NCBI GenBank assembly: GCA_965117015.1
Contig: OZ220747.1
Location: forward strand, 248,001-312,000
DNA length: 64,000 nucleotides
Direction: 5' to 3'
Source: Aldehydirespirator sp965117015
GTDB taxonomy: Bacteria > Actinomycetota > Acidimicrobiia > Acidimicrobiales > Aldehydirespiratoraceae
Below the pieces are notes generated by a model. It was not told the DNA's origin and searched no databases. It worked only from the letters and a program-made list of their open reading frames with translations. Position numbers and translations under genes: made by a program. Shown here one piece after another: positions 23,252 through 31,824 of the stretch. Position 1 is the stretch's first letter, and every line of letters begins with the position of its first letter.

Positions 23252-24442
23252 ATGCCCGGACCCCTCGACGGCATACGGATCGTGGAGATGTGCGTGGCCG
23301 TCACCGGACCCCTGGCGGTGACCCTCCTAGTCGACCAGGGCGCCGAGGCCGTCAAGGTGGAGGAGCCCGGCTTCGGGGACCAGGGCCGCTATGTGGGCGT
23401 GGCGTCGGGCGGGATCTCGGCCCTGTTCCAGATGTGCAACCGAGGCAAGCGCTCCATCGCGGTGGACTGCACCCACCCGCAGGGTCGCGACATCGTGCTC
23501 GACCTCGCCGCCGACGCGGACGTGTTCGTGCAGAACATGCGGCCGGGGGTGGTCGAGCGACTCGGTCTCGGCTACGACGACGTCTCGGTTCGCAACCCCG
23601 GCATCGTCTACGCCTCGCTGTCGGGGTTCGGCCCCGACGGCCCCTACGCCCATCGGAGGGTGTACGACTCGGTGATACAGGCCCAATCGGGGCTCGTCGG
23701 CAACCAGACGGGCATCAACGACGAGTCCCCCCGGTTCCTGCGCCAGGCCGCGGCCGACAAGGTCACGGCATACACCGCCGCACAGGCCATCACCGCGGCG
23801 CTTCTCGCCCGCGAGCGGGGCGCGGGCGGTCAGCACGTGCAGCTGGCGATGCTGGACGCCTCGGTGGCGTTCCTGTTCGCCGACGCGGCCGCCCACGAGG
23901 TCGCCCTGGACAACGACCAGCGCCACCTCGCCCAGTCGTTCTCGGCCCACCAGCGGGCCATCGCCCTCGCCGACGGGCATGTGGTGGTGGCCGCGGTCAC
24001 CGACGACGAGTTCCACGGCATGGCCAAGGCGTTCGGCGTGGACTCCAGCGACCCGCGTGTGGCCGGCATGAGTGACCGCCAGCGCCACAGGGAGCAGACC
24101 AGCATGGTGTTCAGGGCCGTGCATGCCGCGGCCGCGGTCAAGCCCTTGGCGGAGGCGGTGGAGGCGCTGGATCGCCATCAGGTGCCGTTCGGGGTGGTTC
24201 TCGACGTGGAGGACGTCGCCGGCGACGCCCAGGCCGTCCACAACCAGCTGTTCGAAGAGCACGACCACCCGGCGATGGGCCGCGTGCGCCAACCCCGGCC
24301 CGCGGCCCGCTTCTCGACAACGCCGGCCGAGCTTCGCCAGCCGTCGTCCCCTGTCCACGGCCAGCACACCGACGAGGTACTGAAGGAGCTGGGCCTGACG
24401 GACAGCATCGACCAGCTCCGTGCAGACGGCGTGATCAAGTGA
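23252..24442 (+). CDS. CaiB/BaiF family (class III) CoA transferase
   Basis: This is a 396-residue family III CoA transferase that moves CoA between carboxylic acids through a mixed-anhydride mechanism. The N-terminus GPLDGIRIVEMCVAVTGPLA, then GAEAVKVEEPGFGD, NRGKRSIAVDCTHPQGRDIVLDL and RPGVVERLGLGYDDV are all family hallmarks, and VQLAMLDASVAFL is the segment that follows the active-site region. The C-terminal region has HPAMGRVRQPRPAARFS. It is followed by a Nudix gene with a GTGA overlap. In steroid or bile-acid catabolism such enzymes activate side-chain acids, which suits the P450 next door; the acid is not identifiable. Confidence 0.9.
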   Translation: MPGPLDGIRIVEMCVAVTGPLAVTLLVDQGAEAVKVEEPGFGDQGRYVGVASGGISALFQMCNRGKRSIAVDCTHPQGRDIVLDLAADADVFVQNMRPGVVERLGLGYDDVSVRNPGIVYASLSGFGPDGPYAHRRVYDSVIQAQSGLVGNQTGINDESPRFLRQAAADKVTAYTAAQAITAALLARERGAGGQHVQLAMLDASVAFLFADAAAHEVALDNDQRHLAQSFSAHQRAIALADGHVVVAAVTDDEFHGMAKAFGVDSSDPRVAGMSDRQRHREQTSMVFRAVHAAAAVKPLAEAVEALDRHQVPFGVVLDVEDVAGDAQAVHNQLFEEHDHPAMGRVRQPRPAARFSTTPAELRQPSSPVHGQHTDEVLKELGLTDSIDQLRADGVIK

Positions 24443-25218
24443 CACAGACCCCCGCACACGACGTCGGCACCGGGTCCCAGGCGGCATTCGATCGCGAGAT
24501 GCTTCTCTTCGAGGAGTGGCGCGAGCAGTTCGAGCGGGACGGTGAGGCGCCCGCCATCCCGGCGGCCACCGTGGTGGTGCTGCGGGACGGCCCGGAGGGC
24601 ATGGAGTCGCTGATGCTGCGCAAGAACTCCCGCATCGCCTTTGGCGGGATGTGGGTGTTCCCCGGGGGCCGGATCGACGACGGCGACTACGACAGCTCCG
24701 GCGACATGATCACGGCCGCTCGCAACGCCGCGGCCCGGGAGGCCCGGGAGGAGGCTGCGATCTCACTCGACGCGGCCGGCCTGGTGCACTTTTCCTACTG
24801 GATGCCCCCGCCGATCGCGCCAAAGCGCTTCGCGACGTGGTTCTTCGCGGCAGAGGCACCCGCTGAGGAAGTCCGCATCGACGACGGCGAGATAACCCAT
24901 CACGAGTGGATGACCCCGGCCGGGGCCATGCGACGACGCGACGCCGGAGACATCGAGTTGATCGCCCCCACGTGGGTGACGCTGCACACCCTCAGCGGCT
25001 ACTTGACGGTGGACGACGCGCTGGACGGCCTGGGCCGTCGCCGCCCCCGCCGCTACGAGCCTCGGCTCGGCACCGGGGAGCACGGACCGGTGTCGATGTG
25101 GTACGGCGACGCCGGCTACGCCACCGGCGACGCCTCCGCGCCCGGTCCCCGCCACCGCCTGGAGATGACCCCCGACGGCTACCTCTTCGACGAGTCCGGC
25201 TACACCGATCCCGACTAG
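24439..25218 (+). CDS. Nudix hydrolase, possible CoA/acyl-CoA diphosphatase type
   Basis: This is a 259-residue Nudix protein. The box is spread with an insertion: GGMWVFPGGRIDDGD, then about 20 residues, then AAREAREEAAISL supplying the metal-binding REAREE glutamates. This long-spaced form resembles NUDT7/NUDT19-like CoA diphosphatases. Its GTG overlaps the stop of the CoA transferase, so the two are co-translated, which supports a CoA-related substrate such as CoA or an acyl-CoA ester. The C-terminal third has no recognised domain. The gene ends just before an 11-base inverted repeat shared with the convergent hydrolase. Confidence 0.83.
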   Translation: MTQTPAHDVGTGSQAAFDREMLLFEEWREQFERDGEAPAIPAATVVVLRDGPEGMESLMLRKNSRIAFGGMWVFPGGRIDDGDYDSSGDMITAARNAAAREAREEAAISLDAAGLVHFSYWMPPPIAPKRFATWFFAAEAPAEEVRIDDGEITHHEWMTPAGAMRRRDAGDIELIAPTWVTLHTLSGYLTVDDALDGLGRRRPRRYEPRLGTGEHGPVSMWYGDAGYATGDASAPGPRHRLEMTPDGYLFDESGYTDPD

Positions 25219-25224
25219 CCGAGT

Positions 25225-25272
25225 GAACTTCTGTCGGTTTTGACCTGTGCGGTGGTTATTTGACAGAAGTTC
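25225..25272. terminator. 11-base perfect inverted repeat between convergent genes
   Basis: GAACTTCTGTC (25225-25235) pairs perfectly with GACAGAAGTTC (25262-25272) around a 26-base loop. The right arm lies inside the last codons of the alpha/beta hydrolase. The AT-rich arms stand out from the surrounding GC. It could be a bidirectional terminator, although no U tract follows. Confidence 0.45.
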
Positions 25273-26158
25273 GCAGCAGATCCTCGATCAGGGCGACGAG
25301 CTCCAAGGGGCGGTCGCCCTGGATCGAGTGGCCCGCGCCGTTGACCACCACGTGGACGGTTCCGGGCTGCCGTCGCATCCACTCGTCCACGTCGGCGTCG
25401 TCGATCACGCTCCAAGCGCCGCCCTGCCACAGCGCGGTCGGGGCTGCGATGGCGGAGACCTTCTCCCACAGGCCCTCGAAGTCCAGTTCGGCCCTGTCGC
25501 CGGTCTGCCAGTCCCGCGTGCGGTCGTAGTTCCAGGTCCAGCGGCCGTCGGCCATCTCGTGGGCGTTGTGCAGCACGCCCCGGCGCAGCGACGCCTCGCT
25601 GCGGGTCGGGTTGTGCTCGATGGTGCGCTCCAGGATCGTCTCGAAGCTGTCGAAGTACTCGGGGCCGTCGATGAAGGCGATGATCGGCTCGGCCTTCTTG
25701 TGATCGGTCCCCGGCGTCACGTCCACGATCCCCAAACGCCGCACGAGATCGGCGTGATCGGCGGCCAGGCAGATGGCGGTGAGACCGCCGAGCGACATGC
25801 CCACCACCGCCTCGGCCCGGGGCGCGAGCTCCTTGACTGCGACCGCGACGTCGTCAGCCATCGAAGCGGGTCCGTAGTTGTGGGCGGGACGATGATCGGA
25901 ATGCCCGTGGCCGGGCAGGTCCACCGCCACCAGCGGCCGTCCGAGAGCCAGCGCCACCGTGTCCCAGGTGTGGGCGTTCTGGGCGCCGCCGTGGATCAGC
26001 ACCAACTCCGGCTCGGTGGTGCCCCACACCAGGGCCGACAGTCGCAGCCCCGACGGCAGCGCCACCGATTCCCGTCGGACTGCGGGCGGGCCGGAGTACT
26101 CGATGCCGTACTCGACGGCGTTCTCACCGAACAGCCCGAACTCGTCGTAGACGACCAT
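25256..26158 (-). CDS. Alpha/beta hydrolase
   Basis: This is a 300-residue alpha/beta-hydrolase fold protein. It has the oxyanion region LVLIHGGAQNAHTWD near 53, the cap-entry VDLPGHGHSDHRP near 81, the nucleophile elbow GMSLGG with Ser near 121, an acid near LGIVDVTPG, and the terminal histidine in VVNGAGHSIQGD. The family includes esterases, lipases and meta-cleavage-product hydrolases; a C-C bond hydrolase is possible in this setting but nothing specific proves it. TAGCAT sits six bases before the ATG, so it is probably leaderless. The ABC exporter genes follow its direction upstream with only nine bases between, so read-through from them is also likely. Confidence 0.85.
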   Translation of the reverse strand: MVVYDEFGLFGENAVEYGIEYSGPPAVRRESVALPSGLRLSALVWGTTEPELVLIHGGAQNAHTWDTVALALGRPLVAVDLPGHGHSDHRPAHNYGPASMADDVAVAVKELAPRAEAVVGMSLGGLTAICLAADHADLVRRLGIVDVTPGTDHKKAEPIIAFIDGPEYFDSFETILERTIEHNPTRSEASLRRGVLHNAHEMADGRWTWNYDRTRDWQTGDRAELDFEGLWEKVSAIAAPTALWQGGAWSVIDDADVDEWMRRQPGTVHVVVNGAGHSIQGDRPLELVALIEDLLRTSVK

Positions 26159-26167
26159 CCGGCGATG

Positions 26168-26986
26168 CTAGGCCGGGACGGGTCGGCGGCGGCGGGACGA
26201 CCGACCTGAGATCACGGGCGGCTCCCAGCTGAACTTCCACGCGGCTACCGCCGCGCCGGCCGCCAGCCAGATCAGCAGCACACCGAGCCGGTGCCATTCG
26301 AAGGCCGGGGCGTCCGAGAACGGGTTCATGGCCTCTCCGAAGGCCAGACCGAAATGCTTGAGGGGGAAGATGTTGCCGAGCAGGTCCAGCCAGGCGGGAG
26401 TGTCGGTGCCGAAGGGGACGAAGATGTTGGAGATGAAGGCCAGCGGCAACAGGGTGGCGTTGGCGATGGGCACCGCCATGTTCACCGACCGGGCCACCGA
26501 GGAGAGCGCCAGGCCGAGCGCGGCGAACGACGCCGCCCCGACCGCGAACGTGACGAGCATGGCCGGGACTTTGGCCGCCTCGACGTTGACGCCATAGACC
26601 GCCACCCCCAGAACGACCATGGCGGCCACTCCCAGCGCCGCGATCCAGACCGCCGACAGCACCACCCCGCCGAGATAGATCCAGGGCGGCAGGGGCGTGC
26701 CCCGCACCCGCTTAAGGATGCCGAGCTCGCGCCGGCTGGCCAGGTTGATCCCGATATTGGTGTAGGTGGACGACGCCGCTGCGAACACGGCGAGACCGGG
26801 CGTGTAGAACTGGCTGCTGCTGACCCGGCCGTAGACGGTGTCGAAGGGGTCGTTGCCGAAGATGGCGGTGAACAGCACCATCATCAGGATCGGGAACACC
26901 AGCGTGAAGAAGGCCGCGACCGGTGTCCGCCAGAAGATCCGGTTCTGGATGCGGGTGCGGCGCCACAGCAGCCTCATGGCTCTCAT
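26168..26986 (-). CDS. ABC-2 type exporter permease
   Basis: This is a 272-residue integral membrane permease of the ABC-2/DrrB group. Six membrane segments are expected: TPVAAFFTLVFPILMMVLFTAIF, then YTPGLAVFAAASSTYTNIGI, then YLGGVVLSAVWIAALGVAAMVVL, PAMLVTFAVGAASFAALGLALSS, AVPIANATLLPLAFISNIFVP and a C-terminal one. Its start overlaps the end of the ATP-binding gene by four bases. With that partner it forms a two-gene exporter like those for daunorubicin or lipids. The cargo is unknown. Confidence 0.88.
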   Translation of the reverse strand: MRAMRLLWRRTRIQNRIFWRTPVAAFFTLVFPILMMVLFTAIFGNDPFDTVYGRVSSSQFYTPGLAVFAAASSTYTNIGINLASRRELGILKRVRGTPLPPWIYLGGVVLSAVWIAALGVAAMVVLGVAVYGVNVEAAKVPAMLVTFAVGAASFAALGLALSSVARSVNMAVPIANATLLPLAFISNIFVPFGTDTPAWLDLLGNIFPLKHFGLAFGEAMNPFSDAPAFEWHRLGVLLIWLAAGAAVAAWKFSWEPPVISGRSSRRRRPVPA

Positions 26987-27957
26987 GGCTGGCTGTCGCC
27001 TTCACCCGGCGCTGGATTGCCGTCGTCGTCGACAAGACTCAGGTAGACGTCCTCGAGGCTCGGCGTCGAGACGGTCAGTCCTTCGAGCTCGAACCCGCGC
27101 TCGGCGGCCCACCCGGTCAGGTGGGCCAGGTCGGCTGTGAGAGCGTCGGTCGTGATCTCCACCTGGCGGTCCCGCCCGACTATGTCCCCCGAGATAGGGG
27201 CCAGGAGATCGGCCACCGGCTCAGCTCGGTCGGGCACGGTGAACCGGATCAGTGCCGCGCCCGCTCGGGCTCTCAACTCCGCGGGCGTGCCCTCGGCGAC
27301 TATGCGGCCCCTCGCCAATACGGCCACACGATCGGCCAGAGTCTCCGCCTCTTCGAGGTAGTGGGTGGTGAGCAGCACGGCCCGCTGCTCTGAGGCGAGC
27401 CTCTCGACCAGCTGCCAGCCCCGCCGGCGGGCCGCCGGGTCGAAACCGGTGGTCGGCTCATCGAGGAACACGACATCGGGGTCGCCCACCAGTCCCAGGG
27501 CCATGTCGATGCGGCGCTGCTGCCCTCCCGACAGGGTGGAGATGCGGGCATCGGCCTTCTCCTCCAGCTCCACCAACTCGATGAGCTCGCCGGTCGGGAC
27601 GGGGCGCGAGTAGGCGGCGCCGTAGAAGTCGATCGCCTCGCGGGGCGTCAGCTCGGGGTCGATGCCCGAGGACTGCAGCACGATGCCGATCCGGTCCCGG
27701 AAGGAGGCTCCCGCCGAGGACGGGTCGGTGTCGAGAACTCGCACCGTTCCCGACGTGCGGGGGCGATGCCCTTCCAGGATCTCCACGGTGGTGGACTTGC
27801 CGGCCCCGTTGGGTCCGAGCAGCGCGAACACCTCGCCCCGCTCCACCTCGAACGACACGCCGTCAACGGCCCGGACTGCGCCGTAGTCCTTGACAAGTTC
27901 GCTCACCGCGACGGCCGGGCCCACGCGCGGCACGCTATCCGCGGCTGGAGCGGGCAC
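26983..27957 (-). CDS. ABC exporter ATP-binding protein (DrrA type)
   Basis: This is a 324-residue ATPase subunit. Walker A is GPNGAGKST, the Q-loop lies in VLQSSGID, the signature is LSGGQQRR, Walker B is DVVFLDEPTTGFD, and the switch His is in TTHYLEEAE; a 100-residue C-terminal domain follows, as in DrrA and NodI. The GTG at 27957 gives the full length, but TAGCGT lies seven bases before an in-frame GTG at 27924, so translation may begin 11 codons later at VGPAVAVSELVKDYG. It pairs with the ABC-2 permease. The divergent gene at 27961 leaves almost no spacer. Confidence 0.9.
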   Translation of the reverse strand: MPAPAADSVPRVGPAVAVSELVKDYGAVRAVDGVSFEVERGEVFALLGPNGAGKSTTVEILEGHRPRTSGTVRVLDTDPSSAGASFRDRIGIVLQSSGIDPELTPREAIDFYGAAYSRPVPTGELIELVELEEKADARISTLSGGQQRRIDMALGLVGDPDVVFLDEPTTGFDPAARRRGWQLVERLASEQRAVLLTTHYLEEAETLADRVAVLARGRIVAEGTPAELRARAGAALIRFTVPDRAEPVADLLAPISGDIVGRDRQVEITTDALTADLAHLTGWAAERGFELEGLTVSTPSLEDVYLSLVDDDGNPAPGEGDSQP

Positions 27958-27960
27958 GAT

Positions 27961-28356
27961 ATGGGGGTGAAACCGTTGCCGGGCATGGTGCCCATCGCCG
28001 AGTATCCCAGCCGCTGGGAGGCCAACGTCGCCGCAGCCCGGCTACAAGAGGCCGGATACGAGGCCACCGTGCTGGTCGATCCCGCCACCGAGGTCGCCCC
28101 CCACCACGTGACCGACCGCCTGGCCGTGCTGGTCGTGCGCACCGAGGTCGCCGACCCGGCCGCCGAGCTGCTCGGGTTGGAGCGACCCGATCCCGAGGCC
28201 GAGCGCCTAGACGCAGCCTTTCACCAGAGACGGTTCGCCGACCGGCCCGCCTGGGTGCGGTACCTGACCTGGACGCTGGTCATCGCCATCCCCGGCCCAA
28301 TCGCCATCGCGGGCCTGCTGTTGCTGTGGACGACCCTTGGGAGCCTGTTCCCGTAA
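27961..28356 (+). CDS. Small membrane-anchored protein with DUF2007-like N-terminus
   Basis: This is a 131-residue protein. Residues 8-65 (MVPIAEYPSRWEANVAAARLQEAGYEATVLVDP...DRLAVLVVRTEVADPAAELLG) fit the DUF2007-type signalling domain, a short PII-like fold where a ligand-binding strand-helix-strand starts with the EAN-A-LEAAGI pattern. One membrane segment lies at about 101-128 near the C-terminus. The ATG at 27961 is three bases from the divergent ABC ATPase GTG, so both promoters must lie in opposing sequence. Family and role are tentative. It precedes the P450 gene by 28 bases but that gene has its own -10-like box. Confidence 0.65.
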   Translation: MGVKPLPGMVPIAEYPSRWEANVAAARLQEAGYEATVLVDPATEVAPHHVTDRLAVLVVRTEVADPAAELLGLERPDPEAERLDAAFHQRRFADRPAWVRYLTWTLVIAIPGPIAIAGLLLLWTTLGSLFP

Positions 28357-28384
28357 GCAGTCCGCCACCTAGGATGACCCTGCC

Positions 28385-29599
28385 ATGGCCATCACGCTCG
28401 TCGATCCCCGGCCCCTTGACATCCTCGACGGCGACTTCTATGTGAACGACCCCTACTCCCGCTACGCCTGGCTGCGGGAGAACTCGCCGTGCCACTGGGA
28501 CGGCATCAACGAGCTGTGGGTGCTCACCCGCTACGACGACATCGTGGCGGTAGAGACGGACAAGCAGCTGTTCGTCAGCTCCGACCGGGAGAAGGGCGGC
28601 TACCGGCCCAACCTCCCGGCCGACCAGTCGATCATCGGCACCGACGACCCTCTGCACCAGGCCCGCCGCTCGCTGGTTTCTCGCCGGTTCACTCCCCGGG
28701 CTGTGCAGCGGTGGCGCGGCCACATCACCGAGACCGTCGACGGGCTGCTGGATCCGGTGATCGAGCGGGGCACCGCCGAGATCGTGAACGAGCTGGCCGC
28801 GCCCCTGCCGGCCAAGATGATCGGCTTGGTGCTGGGGTTCGACGCCAACATGTGGCCGAAGCTCAAGCACTGGTCGGAGGCCTCGATCGCCACCGGCGGG
28901 GGTCCCCGGTACCGCAGCCAGGAGGGCGTCGAGGCGGTGCTGGAGTTCGCGGTGGCCGCCACCGAGCTGTACACCGACAAGCAGGGGTGCCCGGCCGGCG
29001 ATTTGATGTCGCGCTGGATCGAGGCCGAGTCCGACGGCGGCGGGATGGTGGGCGATTCACCCTTCGGGCTGGACCAGATCGTGTCCGACTCGCTGCTGCT
29101 GCTCGACGGCGGGGCTGAGACGACCCGCACCGTGATCGCCCGCACGCTGCTTGATCTGGCCGACCGGCCCGAGGCGTGGGCCGAGCTGAAGGCCGGGGCC
29201 GACGTCGAGACCGCGGTGGAGGAGTTCATCCGCTGGGTCACCCCCATCCACAACATGTGCCGCACGGCCACCGCCGACACCGAGCTGGCGGGCCAGACGG
29301 TCCGCAGAGGCCAGCAGCTGGTGATGATGTACCCGTCGGCCAACCGGGATCCGGCCCACTTCCGCGATCCCGAGACCTACGACGTGACCCGCAGTCCCAA
29401 CCACCACATCGCCTTCGGCTTCGGCACCCACTTCTGCCTCGGCGCGGCCCTGGCCCGCCTCGAGATCCAGATCTTCTTCGAGCGGCTACTGGAACGGGTC
29501 GCCCGCATCGAGCGCATCGAGGGCGAGCCCCAGGTGGAGATGCCCAACGCCTTCGTCCACGGCCTGCTCGAAGCCCACCTAGCCTTCCTCCCGGCCTAG
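28385..29599 (+). CDS. Cytochrome P450
   Basis: This is a 404-residue class I P450. It has the I-helix GGAETTRTV, the K-helix EEFIRW, the meander region and FGFGTHFCLGAAL with the heme-ligand Cys. The N-terminal DPYSRYAWLRENSPCHWDGINELWVLTRYDDI and the FGTHFCLGA loop are typical of actinobacterial CYPs from lipid and xenobiotic degradation. The ATG follows TAGGAT by nine bases. A short-chain dehydrogenase starts 40 bases downstream with a good AAGGAG site, so the pair could hydroxylate a substrate and then oxidise the alcohol. The substrate is unknown; it is clearly different from the other P450 in the window. Confidence 0.9.
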   Translation: MAITLVDPRPLDILDGDFYVNDPYSRYAWLRENSPCHWDGINELWVLTRYDDIVAVETDKQLFVSSDREKGGYRPNLPADQSIIGTDDPLHQARRSLVSRRFTPRAVQRWRGHITETVDGLLDPVIERGTAEIVNELAAPLPAKMIGLVLGFDANMWPKLKHWSEASIATGGGPRYRSQEGVEAVLEFAVAATELYTDKQGCPAGDLMSRWIEAESDGGGMVGDSPFGLDQIVSDSLLLLDGGAETTRTVIARTLLDLADRPEAWAELKAGADVETAVEEFIRWVTPIHNMCRTATADTELAGQTVRRGQQLVMMYPSANRDPAHFRDPETYDVTRSPNHHIAFGFGTHFCLGAALARLEIQIFFERLLERVARIERIEGEPQVEMPNAFVHGLLEAHLAFLPA

Positions 29600-29638
29600 A
29601 ACGACTGCTCACCAGCCGAGACCACAAGGAGCTGCGCC

Positions 29639-30466
29639 GTGCCCGAACCGTCACCGAACCTGTTCAGCTACGCGGGAAAGAAGGTGGTCCTCACCGGGGG
29701 TTCCAGCGGCGTCGGCGCGGCTGCCGCGGAGCTGCTGGCCGAGGCGGGCTGCATCGACCTGACCGTGCTCGACCGCAACGAGCCCACCGGCCCGGCCACC
29801 GCATACGTGGCCGCGGACTTGAGCGACCCCGACTCGATCGACGCCGCCTGTGAGGCCATCGGCCCTGGCGTGGACGTGCTGTTCAACAACGCCGGCGTGG
29901 CCGGGGTGCACTCGTCGGACTTCGTGATGCGGGTCAACTACCTGGGGCTGCGCCGGCTCAGCGAGGGGCTGCTGCCCACGATGACTCGGGGCGGCGCCAT
30001 CGTCAACACCGCGTCGGTGGCCGGGCAGCGCTGGCCCCAGCACTTGGCCGAGATCCTCGAGTTGATCGCCATCGACGGCTGGGATGAAGCGCTGGCCTGG
30101 ATCGCGGAGCACGGCGAGCTGATCGACCCGGCCCCCTACGAGTTCTCCAAGGAAATGGCCCAGGTCTGGACCATGCACGGCTCGCGCCGCAGCTACCTCG
30201 ACTACGGGGTGCGCACCAACAGCGTGTGCCCCGGCGTGATCGACACTCCCCTGCTGCACGACTTCCGTCGCCACATGACCGAGAAGGTCATCGACTGGAT
30301 GGTGGACCAATCAGCCGGGATCCTCACTCCGACCGACATCGCCCGCACCCTGGTCATGCTCGGCTCCGACGCCAGCGCAGCCATGAACGGCCACAACATG
30401 GTCGCCGACCACGGGTTCATGGCCTGGTTCACCACCAACCAGGTCGACTTCGCCGGCCTCGCCTGA
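29639..30466 (+). CDS. Short-chain dehydrogenase, 3-alpha-HSD-like
   Basis: This is a 275-residue SDR with VLTGGSSGVG near residue 14, VLDRNEP after beta-2, NNAGVAG near 84 and the catalytic Tyr/Lys in YEFSKEM. The 30-residue insertion before the active site (ILELIAIDGWDEALAWIAEHGEL) is the mark of the 3-alpha-hydroxysteroid dehydrogenase/carbonyl reductase-like branch. The GTG start has AAGGAG seven bases upstream. It follows the P450 in the same direction and probably oxidises or reduces a hydroxyl made by it. Steroid specificity is an inference from the branch and the ipd genes nearby. Confidence 0.87.
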   Translation: MPEPSPNLFSYAGKKVVLTGGSSGVGAAAAELLAEAGCIDLTVLDRNEPTGPATAYVAADLSDPDSIDAACEAIGPGVDVLFNNAGVAGVHSSDFVMRVNYLGLRRLSEGLLPTMTRGGAIVNTASVAGQRWPQHLAEILELIAIDGWDEALAWIAEHGELIDPAPYEFSKEMAQVWTMHGSRRSYLDYGVRTNSVCPGVIDTPLLHDFRRHMTEKVIDWMVDQSAGILTPTDIARTLVMLGSDASAAMNGHNMVADHGFMAWFTTNQVDFAGLA

Positions 30467-30506
30467 CGCCACCACCTGCAACCGCGGCCGCTGGCCCGCG
30501 CATGTT

Positions 30507-31787
30507 CTAGGCGTCGGGACGGACTTCGGTGAAGTGGTCGATCCGGCGCAACTCCGGAAACACCAGCCACCAGATGGCGACCACTGCCAGCGTGCCCACC
30601 CCGCCGAACACCACTGCGCCGGCCACGCCGAGCAGCGCCGCGGTCACGCCCGACCTGAATCCGCCCAGCTCGTTCGAGCCGCCGATGAAGACGTACTCCA
30701 CGGCCAGGACCCGTCCCCGCATCTCCTCCGGCGTGGCCAGCGGGACGATCGTGCCGCGGACGAAGATGCTCACAGCGTCCGCCCCGCCCAACACCAGCAA
30801 CGCCGCAAAGGCGACCACGTACGAACGGGTCAGGCCGAGAACGATCGTCCCCACACCGAACAGGGCCACCGAGCCCAGCAACGACGGGCCCACTCGCCGC
30901 TGAAACGGCCGCACCGACAAGGTCAGCATCACCACAGCGGCCCCGATGCCGACCGCGGACGCCAGCCAACCGAGACGTACCGCGCCCACTCCCAGGCGCT
31001 CGTCGGCGATGGCGGGCAGCAGCAACTGCACGCCGCCCAAGAACACCGCGAACAGGTCGAGGGAGATCGCCCCGAGCACCACCCGGTTGCGACGGACGTA
31101 CCGCAGACCCTCGAGGGCCTGCGCGATCGCGGCCCGCGCGCCGGCTCCAGCCATAAGCGCAGCCCGCCGCACGTCGCTCGGCGGCACGATCATGAGCAAG
31201 CTGATCCCGGCTGCCGCGCACCCGGCAGCCAGCAGGTACGGCAAGGCCGGATCGATGTCGAAGGCGAGCCCGAACACCACCGGGCCGACGATGTAGCCCC
31301 CCTGCCAACCGGCGACGTTCAAGGCCACCATCCGCTCGCGGGCCCCTTCCGGTGCCAGGTCCACCGGCATGGCCCGGCTCACCGCCATGAGGAAGGCCCG
31401 GGCGGTGCCGAACGCTACGACCAGACCGTAGATCGGGAGTACCGACGTGGGATCCGACGCCACATAGAAGAACAGGCTGAGCGAGGCGACGGCCTCTCCG
31501 CCGAGACCCCAGGCGAACACCAATCGGCGCTCAAAGCGGTCCGCGACCATGCCGGTGATCGGTGCAAGCACGAAGGCGGGCACGAACTCAGCCAACCCCA
31601 GCAGCCCCAGGAAGATCGGCTCGCCGGTCATGTCGAAGACCTGCTTGCCCAGGAACGTGATCTGACCCATGGTCAACGCCATCGAGAAGAAGGTCGCCCC
31701 GAAGAGTGCCCAGAGCCGCGGCTCGATCCGCCCCGGCCGGCTGGTCCGCTCCCCGCCGCCGGGCCCGCTCGGCTCCTGGCTAGGCAT
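30507..31787 (-). CDS. MFS exporter (MFS_3, enterobactin-exporter-like)
   Basis: This is a 426-residue major facilitator with 12 predicted membrane segments. Features include LWALFGATFFSMALTMGQITFLGKQVFD, the loop motif GMVADRFERRLVFAWG (motif A, GxxxDRxxRR), and in the second half VLAVEYVFIGGSNELGGFRSG. The MFS_3 group exports siderophores and drugs. The chosen ATG is supported by TAGCGT seven bases before it; a GTG seven codons upstream is the alternative. It is divergent from the helicase gene, with 37 bases between the two starts. Cargo unknown. Confidence 0.82.
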   Translation of the reverse strand: MPSQEPSGPGGGERTSRPGRIEPRLWALFGATFFSMALTMGQITFLGKQVFDMTGEPIFLGLLGLAEFVPAFVLAPITGMVADRFERRLVFAWGLGGEAVASLSLFFYVASDPTSVLPIYGLVVAFGTARAFLMAVSRAMPVDLAPEGARERMVALNVAGWQGGYIVGPVVFGLAFDIDPALPYLLAAGCAAAGISLLMIVPPSDVRRAALMAGAGARAAIAQALEGLRYVRRNRVVLGAISLDLFAVFLGGVQLLLPAIADERLGVGAVRLGWLASAVGIGAAVVMLTLSVRPFQRRVGPSLLGSVALFGVGTIVLGLTRSYVVAFAALLVLGGADAVSIFVRGTIVPLATPEEMRGRVLAVEYVFIGGSNELGGFRSGVTAALLGVAGAVVFGGVGTLAVVAIWWLVFPELRRIDHFTEVRPDA

Positions 31788-31824
31788 CCGCGGAACGCTA
31801 ACGCCCACCTAGCCTTCGGACCGC

